From Rhodanobacteraceae bacterium (GTDB lineage: Bacteria; Pseudomonadota; Gammaproteobacteria; Xanthomonadales; Rhodanobacteraceae), in NCBI GenBank assembly GCA_021325475.1, contig JAJPHA010000021.1, positions 36,473-100,472 of the forward strand: a stretch of 64,000 bases of DNA, in the 5' to 3' direction. The translations under genes were made by a program, and so were the position numbers. The notes below the pieces were generated by a model that saw only the letters and a program-made list of their open reading frames with translations, was not told the origin of the DNA and searched no databases. How positions within the stretch are numbered: the stretch's first letter is position 1; each line of letters starts with the position of its first letter. Below, one piece after another: positions 1 through 13,819 of this stretch.

Positions 1-1040
1 AGGCCGAGCTCATGGCCGGCTGCGAGATCCGCTCGGTCTACGCCGGCATCTCCGGCAGCCACATCCACGGCCGCAATTCGCACGGCACCGCGCCGATCCG
101 CGACCGCGAGGTCACTGCCGCCGATGTCGAACACGTGCTCGACGCCGCCTGTGCGGTGGCGATCCCGGCCGACCAGCGTGTGCTCTACAAGGAGCCGCAG
201 GAGTACATCATCGACGGCCAGGAGGACATCCGCCACCCGGTCGGCATGAGCGGCGTGCGCCTGGAGGCGAACGTGCACATCGTCACCGGCGCGGTGAGCG
301 CGGCGCAGAACATCACCAAGTGCGTCAACCGCTGCGGTTTGCAGGTGGACGATCTGATCCCCGCCGCGATCGCCTCGAGCAAGGCGATCCTGGTGCAGGA
401 CGAACGCGAACTCGGCGTGTGCCTGGTCGACATCGGCGCGGGCACCACCGACATCGCAATCTTCACCATGGGCGCGATCCGGCACACCGCCTCGCTGCCG
501 ATCGGCGGCGACCAGGTCACCAACGACATCGCCCAGGGGTTCCGCACGCCGACCGCGCACGCCGAGGAAATCAAGGTCAAGTACGCCTGCGCGCTGGCGC
601 AACTGGCGCACGCCGAGGAAACCATCCAGGTGCCGAGCGTGGGCGACCGCCCGCCGCGACGCTTGGCCCGACAGACCCTCGCCGAATGGGTGCAGCCGCG
701 CTACGAGGAGCTGTTCGGCATGGTCCAGGCCGAACTGCGCCGTTCCGGCTACGAGAGCCTGGTCGCGGCCGGCATCGTGCTGACCGGCGGCGCGGCCAAG
801 ATGGAAGGCGTGGTGGAACTGGCCGAGGAGGTGTTCCACCTGCCGGTGCGCGTCGGCGCGCCGCAGCACGTGACCGGCCTCGCCGACGTGGTGAGCAATC
901 CGATCCACGCCACGGGCGTCGGACTGCTGCTCTACGGCAGTCGCCAGGACAACGCCCGCAGCCCGATCGCCGCGCCGGGCATCGGCGGCGTCGGCAGCGC
1001 CTGGGAGCGCGTGCTGCACTGGTTCAAGGGGGAGTTTTGA
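1..1040 (+). CDS. ftsA: Cell division protein FtsA, 5'-truncated by window edge
   Basis: Actin-like ATPase that anchors FtsZ filaments to the inner membrane. The reading frame is already open at base 3 and reads through, so the true start lies left of the window; about 70 N-terminal residues are missing compared with typical FtsA of around 410-420 residues. Visible family features are the SHI-type 1C domain segment near the start, the phosphate-binding stretch VDIGAGTTDIAIF, the second one VLTGGAAKMEG, and a C-terminal amphipathic tail (SAWERVLHWFKGEF) that fits the membrane-targeting helix. ftsZ follows after a hairpin-rich gap of 160 bp, the usual dcw-cluster order. Confidence 0.96.
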   Translation, partial: AELMAGCEIRSVYAGISGSHIHGRNSHGTAPIRDREVTAADVEHVLDAACAVAIPADQRVLYKEPQEYIIDGQEDIRHPVGMSGVRLEANVHIVTGAVSAAQNITKCVNRCGLQVDDLIPAAIASSKAILVQDERELGVCLVDIGAGTTDIAIFTMGAIRHTASLPIGGDQVTNDIAQGFRTPTAHAEEIKVKYACALAQLAHAEETIQVPSVGDRPPRRLARQTLAEWVQPRYEELFGMVQAELRRSGYESLVAAGIVLTGGAAKMEGVVELAEEVFHLPVRVGAPQHVTGLADVVSNPIHATGVGLLLYGSRQDNARSPIAAPGIGGVGSAWERVLHWFKGEF

Positions 1041-1043
1041 AGC

Positions 1044-1104
1044 GTCCGCCAGGGAGGCGCGGACAGGGTCCGAAACGGACCCGGGCCCGAAACGGGTCGG
1101 GCGG
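1044..1104 (+). other. Hairpin cluster in the ftsA-ftsZ gap
   Basis: Several short inverted repeats lie back to back between ftsA and ftsZ. GTCCGC at 1044-1049 pairs with GCGGAC at 1059-1064. GGGTCCG-AAA-CGGACCC at 1066-1082 is a perfect 7 bp stem with a 3-base loop. A weaker GCCCG/CGGGC pair follows. No U-tract follows any of them, so a simple terminator is unlikely; an attenuating or mRNA-processing structure is possible. Confidence 0.5.
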
Positions 1105-1200
1105 CGGACATACGCCGGTTCGCCGCGGTCGGTCGTCGCCGGATGCGCGACCGATCGGTCGATAACGATGAGCGGAACCATCCAGCGGAGGTTGGCAAAC

Positions 1201-2373
<1,173 letters not shown>

Positions 2374-2429
2374 GGCGGGAACTGCTGGATGGACGCTCGC
2401 GCGGAGGCGTAACCGCGCGCAGGCACGCC

Positions 2430-2463
2430 GGCGGTGGTCCGCGCGACCACCGCCGTTCTTTTT
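2430..2463 (+). terminator. Rho-independent terminator after ftsZ
   Basis: A perfect 10 bp stem, GGCGGTGGTC (2430-2439) with GACCACCGCC (2445-2454), has a 5-base loop and is followed by GTTCTTTTT. It ends the ftsA-ftsZ transcript 57 bases after the ftsZ stop, so lpxC probably has its own promoter. Confidence 0.88.
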
Positions 2464-2500
2464 GTCTTGGGGAAGCTCTGATCAAGTCCCCCGGCTCCGG

Positions 2501-2632
2501 TCTTCGGCTCTGGCGCCGCACCTCCACAACCCCCATCAAACCCTTGCTGCGCAAGGCTTTGATCGTCCCCTTGACTCAAGGGGGCCGAAAGAGCCGAAGC
2601 TGCATCCTTCACTTGTTCAGAGGTTCCTCAAG
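2501..2632 (+). repeat. Dispersed 132 bp double-hairpin repeat, copy A (ftsZ-lpxC gap)
   Basis: This segment aligns without gaps to 28428-28559 in front of clpB. About 36 bases in a row are identical (2512-2547 against 28439-28474). Both copies hold two hairpins: a long one with arms ATCAAACCCTTGC and GCAAGGCTTTGAT (one mismatched pair here), then CCCCTTG-ACT-CAAGGGG. It fills most of the 430 bp gap between ftsZ and lpxC; the remaining 170 bases before lpxC hold no gene that I can see. No reading frame is conserved between the copies. Confidence 0.8.
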
Positions 2633-2803
2633 CCGAAGGCAGAAGTGGGCCGCTACGGGTTGCCTTGAGTGACCTGACCGGCGCCAGGTGTTGCGCCCAA
2701 ACCACAAATGTGGGGAAATTACACCGTTTAACTTCTCTCGCCGTTCATGCTGTGTTAGGATTCGGCGCGTTTTTACGCTCCTGCCCTTGGGGGGAACCCA
2801 TAA

Positions 2804-3715
2804 GTGATCAGACAACGTACCCTCAAAAACGTCATCCGTGCCACGGGAGTGGGTCTGCATACTGGCGAGAAGGTGTACATGACGCTGCGTCCCGCGGCGG
2901 TGGATACCGGCATCGTGTTCCGTCGCGTCGATCTGCCGACGCCGGTGGAAATCCGCTCCGCCTGCGAGAACGTCGGCGACACTCGCCTGTCCACGACCTT
3001 GGTCAAGGGGAACGTCCGCATCGCCACCATCGAACATCTGCTGTCGGCGATGGCGGGTCTCGGCATCGACAATGCCTATGTGGATCTCTCGGCGGCGGAA
3101 GTGCCGATCATGGATGGCAGCGCCGGCCCGTTCGTCTTCCTGCTGCAATCGGCCGGCATCGAGGAACAGAACGCCGCCAAGCGCTTCGTCCGCATCAAGA
3201 AGCCGGTGATCGTGCGCGACGGCGACAAATGGGCCCGATTCGAGCCGTTCGACGGCTTCAAGGTCGGTTTCTCGATCGATTTCGATCATCCGATCTTCAC
3301 CCGGCGCACCTCGAGCGCGGAGATCGACTTTTCCACCACCTCGTTCGTCAAGGAGGTCTCGCGCGCCCGCACGTTCGGGTTCATGCGCGACATCGAGATG
3401 CTGCGCGAGAAGAATCTCGCCCTCGGCGGCTCGATGGACAACGCCATCGTGCTCGACGACTACCGGGTGTTGAACGAGGACGGCTTGCGCTACGAGGACG
3501 AATTCGTCAAGCACAAGATCCTCGACGCGATCGGCGATTTGTATCTGCTCGGCCACAGCCTGATCGGGGCGTTCTATGGCTACAAGTCCGGCCACGAATT
3601 GAACAACAAGCTGTTGCGCGCCCTGATCGCCGATCGGCAGGCGTGGGAAGAGGTCAGCTTCGACGACCCGGCCAAGGCGCCGATCTCCTACGCGCATCCG
3701 GCACAGGCAGTCTAG
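2804..3715 (+). CDS. lpxC: UDP-3-O-acyl-N-acetylglucosamine deacetylase LpxC
   Basis: Zinc-dependent deacetylase that catalyses the committed step of lipid A synthesis. The 303-residue length matches the family. Zinc ligands are visible as H78 (TIEHLLSA), H237 and D241 ([10 protein letters not shown]), and the catalytic His as H264 (KSGHELNN). The start is GTG at 2804, giving [21 protein letters not shown], which aligns closely with E. coli LpxC. It is separated from ftsZ by a terminator and a repeat element, and is convergent with dciA. Confidence 0.98.
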   Translation: MIRQRTLKNVIRATGVGLHTGEKVYMTLRPAAVDTGIVFRRVDLPTPVEIRSACENVGDTRLSTTLVKGNVRIATIEHLLSAMAGLGIDNAYVDLSAAEVPIMDGSAGPFVFLLQSAGIEEQNAAKRFVRIKKPVIVRDGDKWARFEPFDGFKVGFSIDFDHPIFTRRTSSAEIDFSTTSFVKEVSRARTFGFMRDIEMLREKNLALGGSMDNAIVLDDYRVLNEDGLRYEDEFVKHKILDAIGDLYLLGHSLIGAFYGYKSGHELNNKLLRALIADRQAWEEVSFDDPAKAPISYAHPAQAV

Positions 3716-3732
3716 CGAACCGCGGTTTTCGA

Positions 3733-3756
3733 CGGCCATCACGGAAACGATGGCCG
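3733..3756. terminator. Hairpin between convergent lpxC and dciA
   Basis: CGGCCATC (3733-3740) pairs with GATGGCCG (3749-3756) around an 8-base loop. It lies between two converging genes and could stop transcripts from both sides, but neither side has a good U-tract. Confidence 0.45.
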
Positions 3757-3765
3757 GGCGGCGCA

Positions 3766-4242
3766 TCATTTGCGCCGGGGGGAGGAAGAAGAATCTTCGG
3801 CAAGGGATGCCAGTTTGAGGTATGCGGCCCGGAGTTCCGGGTCCGCGACGGATCGAGCCGCCGTCTTGAGATGTTCCGCGGCGGCTCGGGAAAGCGGCTT
3901 ACGCTTGGCCTGCTCCGGGGGAACGGGAGGCAGCGGTGCCACTTTCACGGCGAATTTCTCGATCGGAAGGCCGGAGATCTTCCGGGCTTCGGCGAGCAGG
4001 GCGGCTTGGTGAAAGCGCAGACTGCTGGCCCAGACCGAGGAACTCGCCAGAAAGACGAGTCGGCCGGAACCGATATCCGCCAGACGGCATTGGTGGCGTA
4101 ACGGTTCCGGCAACGGCTGGCGCAGTTTTCGATCCAACGCATCCAGGGCGCGCGCCCGCGCGGCGAGCGCGGCCACCGGGAGGCACTCCCCCACGGTTTT
4201 GGGGAGCGCGCGCTTGGCGGAGCGTGGGGACGGAGGCTGCAT
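3766..4242 (-). CDS. dciA: DciA-like (DUF721) protein
   Basis: DUF721 proteins related to DciA are replicative helicase operators that help load DnaB in bacteria lacking DnaC. The product is 158 residues from ATG 4242 and has the family core (RALDALDRKLRQPLPEPLRHQCRLADIGSGRLVFLASSSVWASSLRF) in its middle. A longer in-frame start at 4425 would add 61 residues that overlap the divergent peptidase gene, so I prefer 4242. The position between lpxC and the M23 peptidase/secA is the usual one in Xanthomonadales. The assignment is by family resemblance. Confidence 0.82.
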   Translation of the reverse strand: MQPPSPRSAKRALPKTVGECLPVAALAARARALDALDRKLRQPLPEPLRHQCRLADIGSGRLVFLASSSVWASSLRFHQAALLAEARKISGLPIEKFAVKVAPLPPVPPEQAKRKPLSRAAAEHLKTAARSVADPELRAAYLKLASLAEDSSSSPRRK

Positions 4243-4273
4243 GGCGCTAATCCGTGAACCAGAACCGTACGAC

Positions 4274-5215
4274 ATGAACATCATAATCGTCGCCAAACCG
4301 CACGCCAGACCCACCGCCCTCAATCTCCTGTGTTGGCGCATGCGCGCGAAGCTTGCCGGTCTGGCCGCGATCTGCGTGTTGTGCTTCGGCGGCGCGGGTT
4401 TCGTCGCCGCGCTGCTCATCGCCAACCCGCGCGACCGCGCCTTGCATGAGGTGCAGGCCCTGCGCGCCGAGCTCAGCGTGCAACGCGAGAATCTCGCTCA
4501 ACTGGAAGCCTCCTCGCAGCGTCACCTCGACGCCCTGGCGGTGCAGTTGGGCGAGCTGCAGGCGCAGACCCTGCGGCTCAACGCGCTCGGCCAGCGCCTG
4601 GCCCGGGCCGGCAAGCTCGACGACGGCGAATTCGACTTCACGGAGGCGCCGGCGATGGGCGGACCCGAAGACCCGCAGGCGGCCTCGCACACGCTCAATT
4701 TCGATCTCGCCGGGCAGATCGCGAATCTGCGCAACCAGCTCGACAGCGAGGAGACGCAACTGACCGTGCTCGAAGACCTGCTGCTCGATCGCCGGGTGGA
4801 CAGCGCCCTGTTGCCGACCGGATATCCGGTCACGACCGGCTACATCGGCTCCGGCTACGGCGAGCGTAGCGATCCGATCAACGGCCAGGTCGAACACCAT
4901 CTGGGCCTGGATTTCGACGCACCGCCCGGCACCGACATCAAGGCGGTGGCCGAGGGCGTGGTCACCTGGAGCGGCGAGCGTCCCGGCTATGGCAACGTGG
5001 TCGAGATCGACCACGGCAACGGCTACATGACGCGCTACGCGCACAACCAGAAGAACCTGGTGCGCGTGGGCGAGCGCGTCCACGCCGGGCAGGTCATCGC
5101 CAAGGTCGGCACGACCGGACGGGTCACCGGCCCGCATTGCCACTTCGAGGTCTGGCTGCATGGCCGCCCGGTCAATCCGCTGACCTACGTCAACGGGGCG
5201 GTGAAACGGACTTGA
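4274..5215 (+). CDS. M23 family metallopeptidase, membrane-anchored
   Basis: Probable LytM-type peptidoglycan endopeptidase, or regulator of one, in the periplasm. The product is 313 residues from ATG 4274. It has a single transmembrane segment at about 26-49, a coiled-coil stretch at about 55-105, and a C-terminal M23 domain from about residue 190. The zinc site is intact: H209-x3-D213 (HLGLD) and H288-x-H290 (PHCHFEV). An in-frame ATG at 4199 would overlap dciA and adds nothing recognisable. The gene lies directly upstream of secA, as in Xanthomonas relatives. Confidence 0.9.
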   Translation: MNIIIVAKPHARPTALNLLCWRMRAKLAGLAAICVLCFGGAGFVAALLIANPRDRALHEVQALRAELSVQRENLAQLEASSQRHLDALAVQLGELQAQTLRLNALGQRLARAGKLDDGEFDFTEAPAMGGPEDPQAASHTLNFDLAGQIANLRNQLDSEETQLTVLEDLLLDRRVDSALLPTGYPVTTGYIGSGYGERSDPINGQVEHHLGLDFDAPPGTDIKAVAEGVVTWSGERPGYGNVVEIDHGNGYMTRYAHNQKNLVRVGERVHAGQVIAKVGTTGRVTGPHCHFEVWLHGRPVNPLTYVNGAVKRT

Positions 5216-5242
5216 ACCGTCGGGGTCGCAGCCCCATTCGCT

Positions 5243-5278
5243 TATAATGTGCGCCGGCCGCCGCCTCCTGCGGCGGCC
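5243..5278 (+). promoter_or_regulatory. Possible -10 box and leader hairpin upstream of secA
   Basis: A perfect TATAAT at 5243-5248 has no convincing -35 partner at 16-18 bases. Just after it, GGCCGCCGC (5256-5264) pairs with GCGGCGGCC (5270-5278) around a 5-base loop. The hairpin would sit at the extreme 5' end of a secA transcript, or could end the upstream peptidase transcript. No secM-like gene is seen. Confidence 0.4.
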
Positions 5279-5336
5279 TTCCGCTTTGCCGCCGCGATGG
5301 CGGCGCCGAACTCCACCTTCTGATTCTTCCAGACTC

Positions 5337-8078
<2,742 letters not shown>

Positions 8079-8091
8079 GCGCCGACGGCCC

Positions 8092-9042
8092 ATGCCCGCG
8101 GCCGCGGTACACGTCGTCGCCGGCGTGATCGCCGACGCGGCCGGGCGCATCCTGCTGACCCAGCGCCCGGCCGGCAGCCATCTCGCCGGGTTGTGGGAAT
8201 TCCCCGGCGGCAAGTGCGAGCCCGGGGAGGCACCGGCGGACGCGCTACGCCGCGAACTCGGCGAGGAACTCGGCATCGTCGCGGGCGCGCTCGAACGCCT
8301 GATCGCGATTCCGTGGACGTATCCGGAGAAGTCCATCCAGCTCGAGGTCTTCCGTGTGCGCGACTACGCCGGCCGGGTTCATGGTCGCGAAGGTCAGGCG
8401 CTGCGCTGGGTGGCGCTGGCAGAGATGTCGCGGCTGCCGATGCCGCCGGCCGATCGTCCGGTGGTCGCCGCGCTGCGGCTGCCTGAGTGCTACGTCATCA
8501 CGCCGGAGCCGCATGGCGCGCCCGCGGAATTTCTCGCCGGACTCGCACGCGTGCTGGCCGGCGGCGCATCGCTCATCCAGTTGCGTTGCAAGCGCCTGTC
8601 GGAGGCGGCGCTGCGGACCCTGGCCGTGGCGGCGCGGCGCTTGACCCACGCGGCGGGTGCCGGCCTGCTGCTCAACGACCATCTGCCGCTGGTGCGCGAG
8701 CTCGAGCTCGATGGTGTGCATCTTTCCTCGGCCGCGCTGCGCGCGCTCGATGCGCGCCCGCTCGATGCCGCGCAATGGGTCGGCGCCTCGTGCCACGATC
8801 CGGCGGAGCTTGCGCACGCCGTCGCCATCGGCGTCGATTTCGTCGTGCTCGGTCCGGTTCGTGCCACCGCCAGCCATGCGGGCGCCGAGGCGCTCGGCTG
8901 GACGCGGTTTGCGCAGATGTGTGGTGCAACGCCGCTGCCGGTGTACGCGCTCGGCGGCATGACTGCGTCCGACCTGCCGCGGGCGCGTGCGGTCGGCGCG
9001 ATCGGGGTGGCCGGCATCTCGGCATTCTGGAACGCCGGCTGA
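8092..9042 (+). CDS. Nudix hydrolase-ThiE-like fusion (MutT family)
   Basis: Two-domain protein of 316 residues. Residues about 1-128 form a MutT-type Nudix domain with a perfect Nudix box spanning the second G of PGGKCEPGE through RELGEELGI; it probably sanitises 8-oxo-dGTP. Residues about 130-316 resemble thiamine phosphate synthase/TenI barrels (ITPEP, LIQLRCK, LLLNDHLPL, DGVHLSS, VVLGPVRAT, VYALGGM). The ThiE-like half lacks the usual REK and TxTK residues (here RCK and TASH), so thiamine phosphate synthase activity is doubtful. The same fusion is common in gammaproteobacteria. It lies 13 bases after secA and probably belongs to its transcript. Confidence 0.88.
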   Translation: MPAAAVHVVAGVIADAAGRILLTQRPAGSHLAGLWEFPGGKCEPGEAPADALRRELGEELGIVAGALERLIAIPWTYPEKSIQLEVFRVRDYAGRVHGREGQALRWVALAEMSRLPMPPADRPVVAALRLPECYVITPEPHGAPAEFLAGLARVLAGGASLIQLRCKRLSEAALRTLAVAARRLTHAAGAGLLLNDHLPLVRELELDGVHLSSAALRALDARPLDAAQWVGASCHDPAELAHAVAIGVDFVVLGPVRATASHAGAEALGWTRFAQMCGATPLPVYALGGMTASDLPRARAVGAIGVAGISAFWNAG

Positions 9043-9067
9043 TCGACGGCGGTCGCGGTAACGCGGT

Positions 9068-9670
9068 TCAGCTCGCGAGGCGGGCGTAGCGCTCGTGCAG
9101 GCGCGCCACGGCGCGATCCAGCGCCGTCAACGGCCCGGTGTTGTCGATGATGTCGTGCGCCAGCGCCAGGCGCTGTGCGCGCGGCGCCTGGGCGGCCAGC
9201 AACTGTCGCGCGAGCGCGAGATCGATGCCGTGGCGGCGAGTGAGGCGTTCGAGCTGCACGTCGGCAGGCGCATCGGTGGTCAGCACGCGATCCACCCAGG
9301 CATAGTCGTTCCAGCATTCGACCAGCAGCGGTATTGCCAGCAGACAATACGGCGCCGCGCAGGACTGCACCCGCGCCAGCAGCGCGACGCGGATTCGCGG
9401 GTGCAGGATGGCTTCGAGCCGCCGCCGGGCGGCGGTGTCGGCAAATACCCGGGCGCGCAGCCGGGGCCGGTCGAGCTCGCCTCGTGCCGTCAGATATTCC
9501 TTGCCGAATGCGCCGACGATCTCCGCCAGCGCAGGCTCGCCAGGCGCCACGAGCTCGTGAGCGAGCTGATCGGCATCGAACACCGGCACGCCGTGTTGCG
9601 CGAAGCGTTGCGCCGTGGCGCTCTTGCCGGAGGCGATGCCGCCGGTGAGGGCGACACAGTACGCAGTCAT
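9068..9670 (-). CDS. coaE: Dephospho-CoA kinase
   Basis: Catalyses the last step of coenzyme A synthesis, phosphorylation of the ribose 3'-OH of dephospho-CoA. The product is 200 residues with an N-terminal P-loop GGIASGKSATA (about 10-20), the FDADQLAHELVAPGEPA segment, and RVLTTDAPADVQLERLTRR near residue 140. Its ATG overlaps the pilD stop in an ATGA arrangement (9667-9670), so it is translationally coupled to the pilus genes, the classic pilD-coaE order. Confidence 0.96.
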   Translation of the reverse strand: MTAYCVALTGGIASGKSATAQRFAQHGVPVFDADQLAHELVAPGEPALAEIVGAFGKEYLTARGELDRPRLRARVFADTAARRRLEAILHPRIRVALLARVQSCAAPYCLLAIPLLVECWNDYAWVDRVLTTDAPADVQLERLTRRHGIDLALARQLLAAQAPRAQRLALAHDIIDNTGPLTALDRAVARLHERYARLAS

Positions 9671-10533
9671 ATGCCCCCGATCAGATGCCGGTACAGAACG
9701 AGCAGCGCGTCACTGCCCAGGAACCATGCCCATCCCGCCGCGGCTAGGAACGGACCGAACGGGATCGGCGTGCTGCGATCGTGCCCGCGCAGCGCGAGCA
9801 CGACGCCGCCGACCAGGGCGCCGATCAGGGACGAGAGCAGCACGATGGGCAACAGCGCCGTAGGCCCCATCCAGGCGCCGAGTGCGGCCAGCAGTTTGAA
9901 GTCGCCGTAGCCCATGCCTTCCTTGCCGGTGGCGAGCTTGAACAGCCAATACACCGACCACAGGCTGAGATAGCCGATGGCGGCGCCGAGTATGCTTTCC
10001 CGCGCGCTGACAAAGAGTGGAAAAAGCGACAAAAGCAATCCGAGCCACAACAGCGGCAGGGTCAACTGGTCGGGCAGGAGTTGGGTGCGAAGGTCGATGC
10101 CTGCCAGGGCGATCAGCGTCCAGGTCAGCAGCAACCCCGCGGCACTCTGTCCACTCAGGCCGAATTTCCACACGATGGCCGCCGAGCCGAGCGCGGTCAG
10201 CAGCTCCACCAGTGGATATTGCACCGAGATGCGTCCCTGACAGTGGCGGCAGCGCCCGCGCAATGCGAGCCAACTGACCAGCGGGATGTTTTCCCACACG
10301 CCGAGCCGGTGCTTGCAGTGCGGACAGTGCGACGGTTCCCAGACGATGCCCGGCGGCGGCGCTTCGGCTGCGTCGGGCAGTTCCAGCACCTCGCGGCTTT
10401 GTTGACGCCAGACGTGCAGCAGCCGGGGCGGCAGACGCAGGATGATGACGTTGAGGAAGCTGCCGACGAGCAGACCGAGCGTACTGGCCAGCACGGTATA
10501 GACGCCCGGCTGGCCAAGGAAATATGCAGTCAC
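9667..10533 (-). CDS. pilD: Prepilin leader peptidase/N-methyltransferase PilD
   Basis: Inner-membrane aspartic peptidase that cleaves prepilin leaders and methylates the new N-terminal Phe. The product is 288 residues from GTG 10533, which gives the expected short N-terminus (VTAYFLGQPGVY) before the first membrane segment. Two CxxC pairs of the zinc-binding loop are present (CPHCKHRLGVWENIPL and CRHCQ). The catalytic aspartates lie in GIDLRTQLLPD and GYGDFKLLAA. The frame stays open much further upstream over pilC, but that part has no pilin peptidase character. It starts 20 bases after the pilC stop. Confidence 0.93.
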   Translation of the reverse strand: MTAYFLGQPGVYTVLASTLGLLVGSFLNVIILRLPPRLLHVWRQQSREVLELPDAAEAPPPGIVWEPSHCPHCKHRLGVWENIPLVSWLALRGRCRHCQGRISVQYPLVELLTALGSAAIVWKFGLSGQSAAGLLLTWTLIALAGIDLRTQLLPDQLTLPLLWLGLLLSLFPLFVSARESILGAAIGYLSLWSVYWLFKLATGKEGMGYGDFKLLAALGAWMGPTALLPIVLLSSLIGALVGGVVLALRGHDRSTPIPFGPFLAAAGWAWFLGSDALLVLYRHLIGGI

Positions 10534-10553
10534 GCGGCTGCGCTTGGGCCAGC

Positions 10554-11837
10554 TTACTTGACGACCGCCGCCAGCTTGAAGATCGGCAAATACATGCCGA
10601 CCACCATGCTGCCGACGATGACGCCGATGATCACCATGATGAACGGCTCGAGCAGGCTGGAGAGCGCATCCACCGCATTGTTCACTTCTTGCTCGTAGAA
10701 TTCGGCGACCTTGAACAGCATCTTGTCGAGCGCGCCGGATTCCTCGCCGATGCCGACCATCTGCACCACCATGCTCGGGAACAGGCTGGTCTGGCGCATG
10801 GCCAGTTGCAATTGATGGCCGACCGCCACGTCCTCCCGGATGCGCTTGACCGCATCGTTGTACACCGGACTGCCGGTGGCGCCGGCGACCGAATCGAGCG
10901 CCTCGACCAGCGGCACGCCGGCGGCGAAGGTCACACCCAAGGTCCGGGCGAAACGGGCGATCGCGGATTGATGCAGGATCTGGCCGATCACCGGCAGTTT
11001 CAGCACGGCGCGGGCGAGAAAGTGCGCGAATTTTGGTGAACGTTTGTAGGTGAAGATCAAAGCACCGATGATGCCGATGATCCATACCACAATGATGAAC
11101 CAGTGTTGGGTCAGGAACTTCGACATGTTCACGATCATCTGCGTGAACGCCGGCAGTTGCGCGCCGAAATTCTTGAACACTGCCTCGAACTGCGGCACCA
11201 CGAAGATCAGCAGGATCGCCGACACCAGGATCGCCACGGCGAACACGATCGCCGGATAGAACATCGCCTTCTTGATCTTGCCCTTGAGCGCTTCGATGTT
11301 TTCCTTGTACGTGGCGATGGTGTCGAGCACCGTGTCCAGCACGCCGGCCGATTCGCCGGCACGCACCAGGTTGCGGTAGAGCTCGTCGAACTGCACCGGG
11401 TACTTGCCGAGCGCCTCGGCGAGGGTGGAACCGCCCTCGATGTTGGTCTTGATGTCGGTCAGCATGTTTTTCATGCGGACGTTGGTCTGACCGCCGGCGA
11501 TGATGTCGAAGGCCTGCACCATGGGCACACCCGCGGCCATCATCACCGCGATCTGGCGGCTGAACACGGCGATGTCGCGCGCCTTGATCGCCTTGCCCGC
11601 CGCACCGAACAGCGGTTTGCCCTTGGGATTGACGGAAACCGGATTGATGCCCTGGCGCCGCAATTCCGCCTTGACGAGGGTGGCATTCTTCGCCGCGTAT
11701 TCGCCCTTGATCTTGACGCCGCGCTTGTCGGTGCCGGTCCAGACGAAGGTCTGCAGCTGGCTGATCTGCGAACGCGCCGCGCCGCGGTCGGCGGCGGCGG
11801 TCCGGGGAGTGGCGGCAGTGGCGGTTGCGGGAGGCAT
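10554..11837 (-). CDS. pilC: Type IV pilus inner-membrane platform protein PilC
   Basis: Polytopic membrane protein that couples the PilB/PilT motors to pilin assembly. The product is 427 residues with two GspF domains (about 90-215 and 295-420), the FSRQIAVMMAAGVPMVQAFDI and FARTLGVTFAAGVPLVEALD motifs, and membrane segments near 195-220, 245-270 and 395-420. The N-terminal 25 residues are an Ala/Arg/Thr-rich extension. The gap to pilB is 3 bases, so the two genes form one operon with pilD and coaE. Confidence 0.97.
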   Translation of the reverse strand: MPPATATAATPRTAAADRGAARSQISQLQTFVWTGTDKRGVKIKGEYAAKNATLVKAELRRQGINPVSVNPKGKPLFGAAGKAIKARDIAVFSRQIAVMMAAGVPMVQAFDIIAGGQTNVRMKNMLTDIKTNIEGGSTLAEALGKYPVQFDELYRNLVRAGESAGVLDTVLDTIATYKENIEALKGKIKKAMFYPAIVFAVAILVSAILLIFVVPQFEAVFKNFGAQLPAFTQMIVNMSKFLTQHWFIIVVWIIGIIGALIFTYKRSPKFAHFLARAVLKLPVIGQILHQSAIARFARTLGVTFAAGVPLVEALDSVAGATGSPVYNDAVKRIREDVAVGHQLQLAMRQTSLFPSMVVQMVGIGEESGALDKMLFKVAEFYEQEVNNAVDALSSLLEPFIMVIIGVIVGSMVVGMYLPIFKLAAVVK

Positions 11838-11840
11838 GGC

Positions 11841-13580
<1,740 letters not shown>

Positions 13581-13608
13581 AAGAATCCTAGGTAAATCCT
13601 CGCAGCCA

Positions 13609-13626
13609 TTGCGGAATGTACCGCAA
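13609..13626 (-). promoter_or_regulatory. Palindrome upstream of pilB
   Basis: TTGCGG and CCGCAA flank a 6-base centre, 29-46 bases ahead of the pilB ATG. It could be an operator or a leader hairpin. The 239 bp pilA2-pilB gap holds no other gene, and I could not place a convincing promoter there. Confidence 0.3.
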
Positions 13627-13819
13627 ATCGGGCGGCGAATGAATCCCTTGGCGGCGCAAAAAAGTGATTGCTGTCGCAGGACCGGAGATCGATGCGTGCG
13701 ACCAACAATGGCGCTGCGGCGAGAGAATTACGGGTGAACTCCCGCGCCACGTTGTTCGGCGTGACTCCGTGCGGGCGACATTCGGTCGGGTGTCGGATAC
13801 GATCCGTGCAACTTTCCCG

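Noticed and set aside
2720..2761. lpxC promoter with TAGGAT as the -10 box
   Set aside because: No acceptable -35 at 16-18 bases; support is too weak to annotate.
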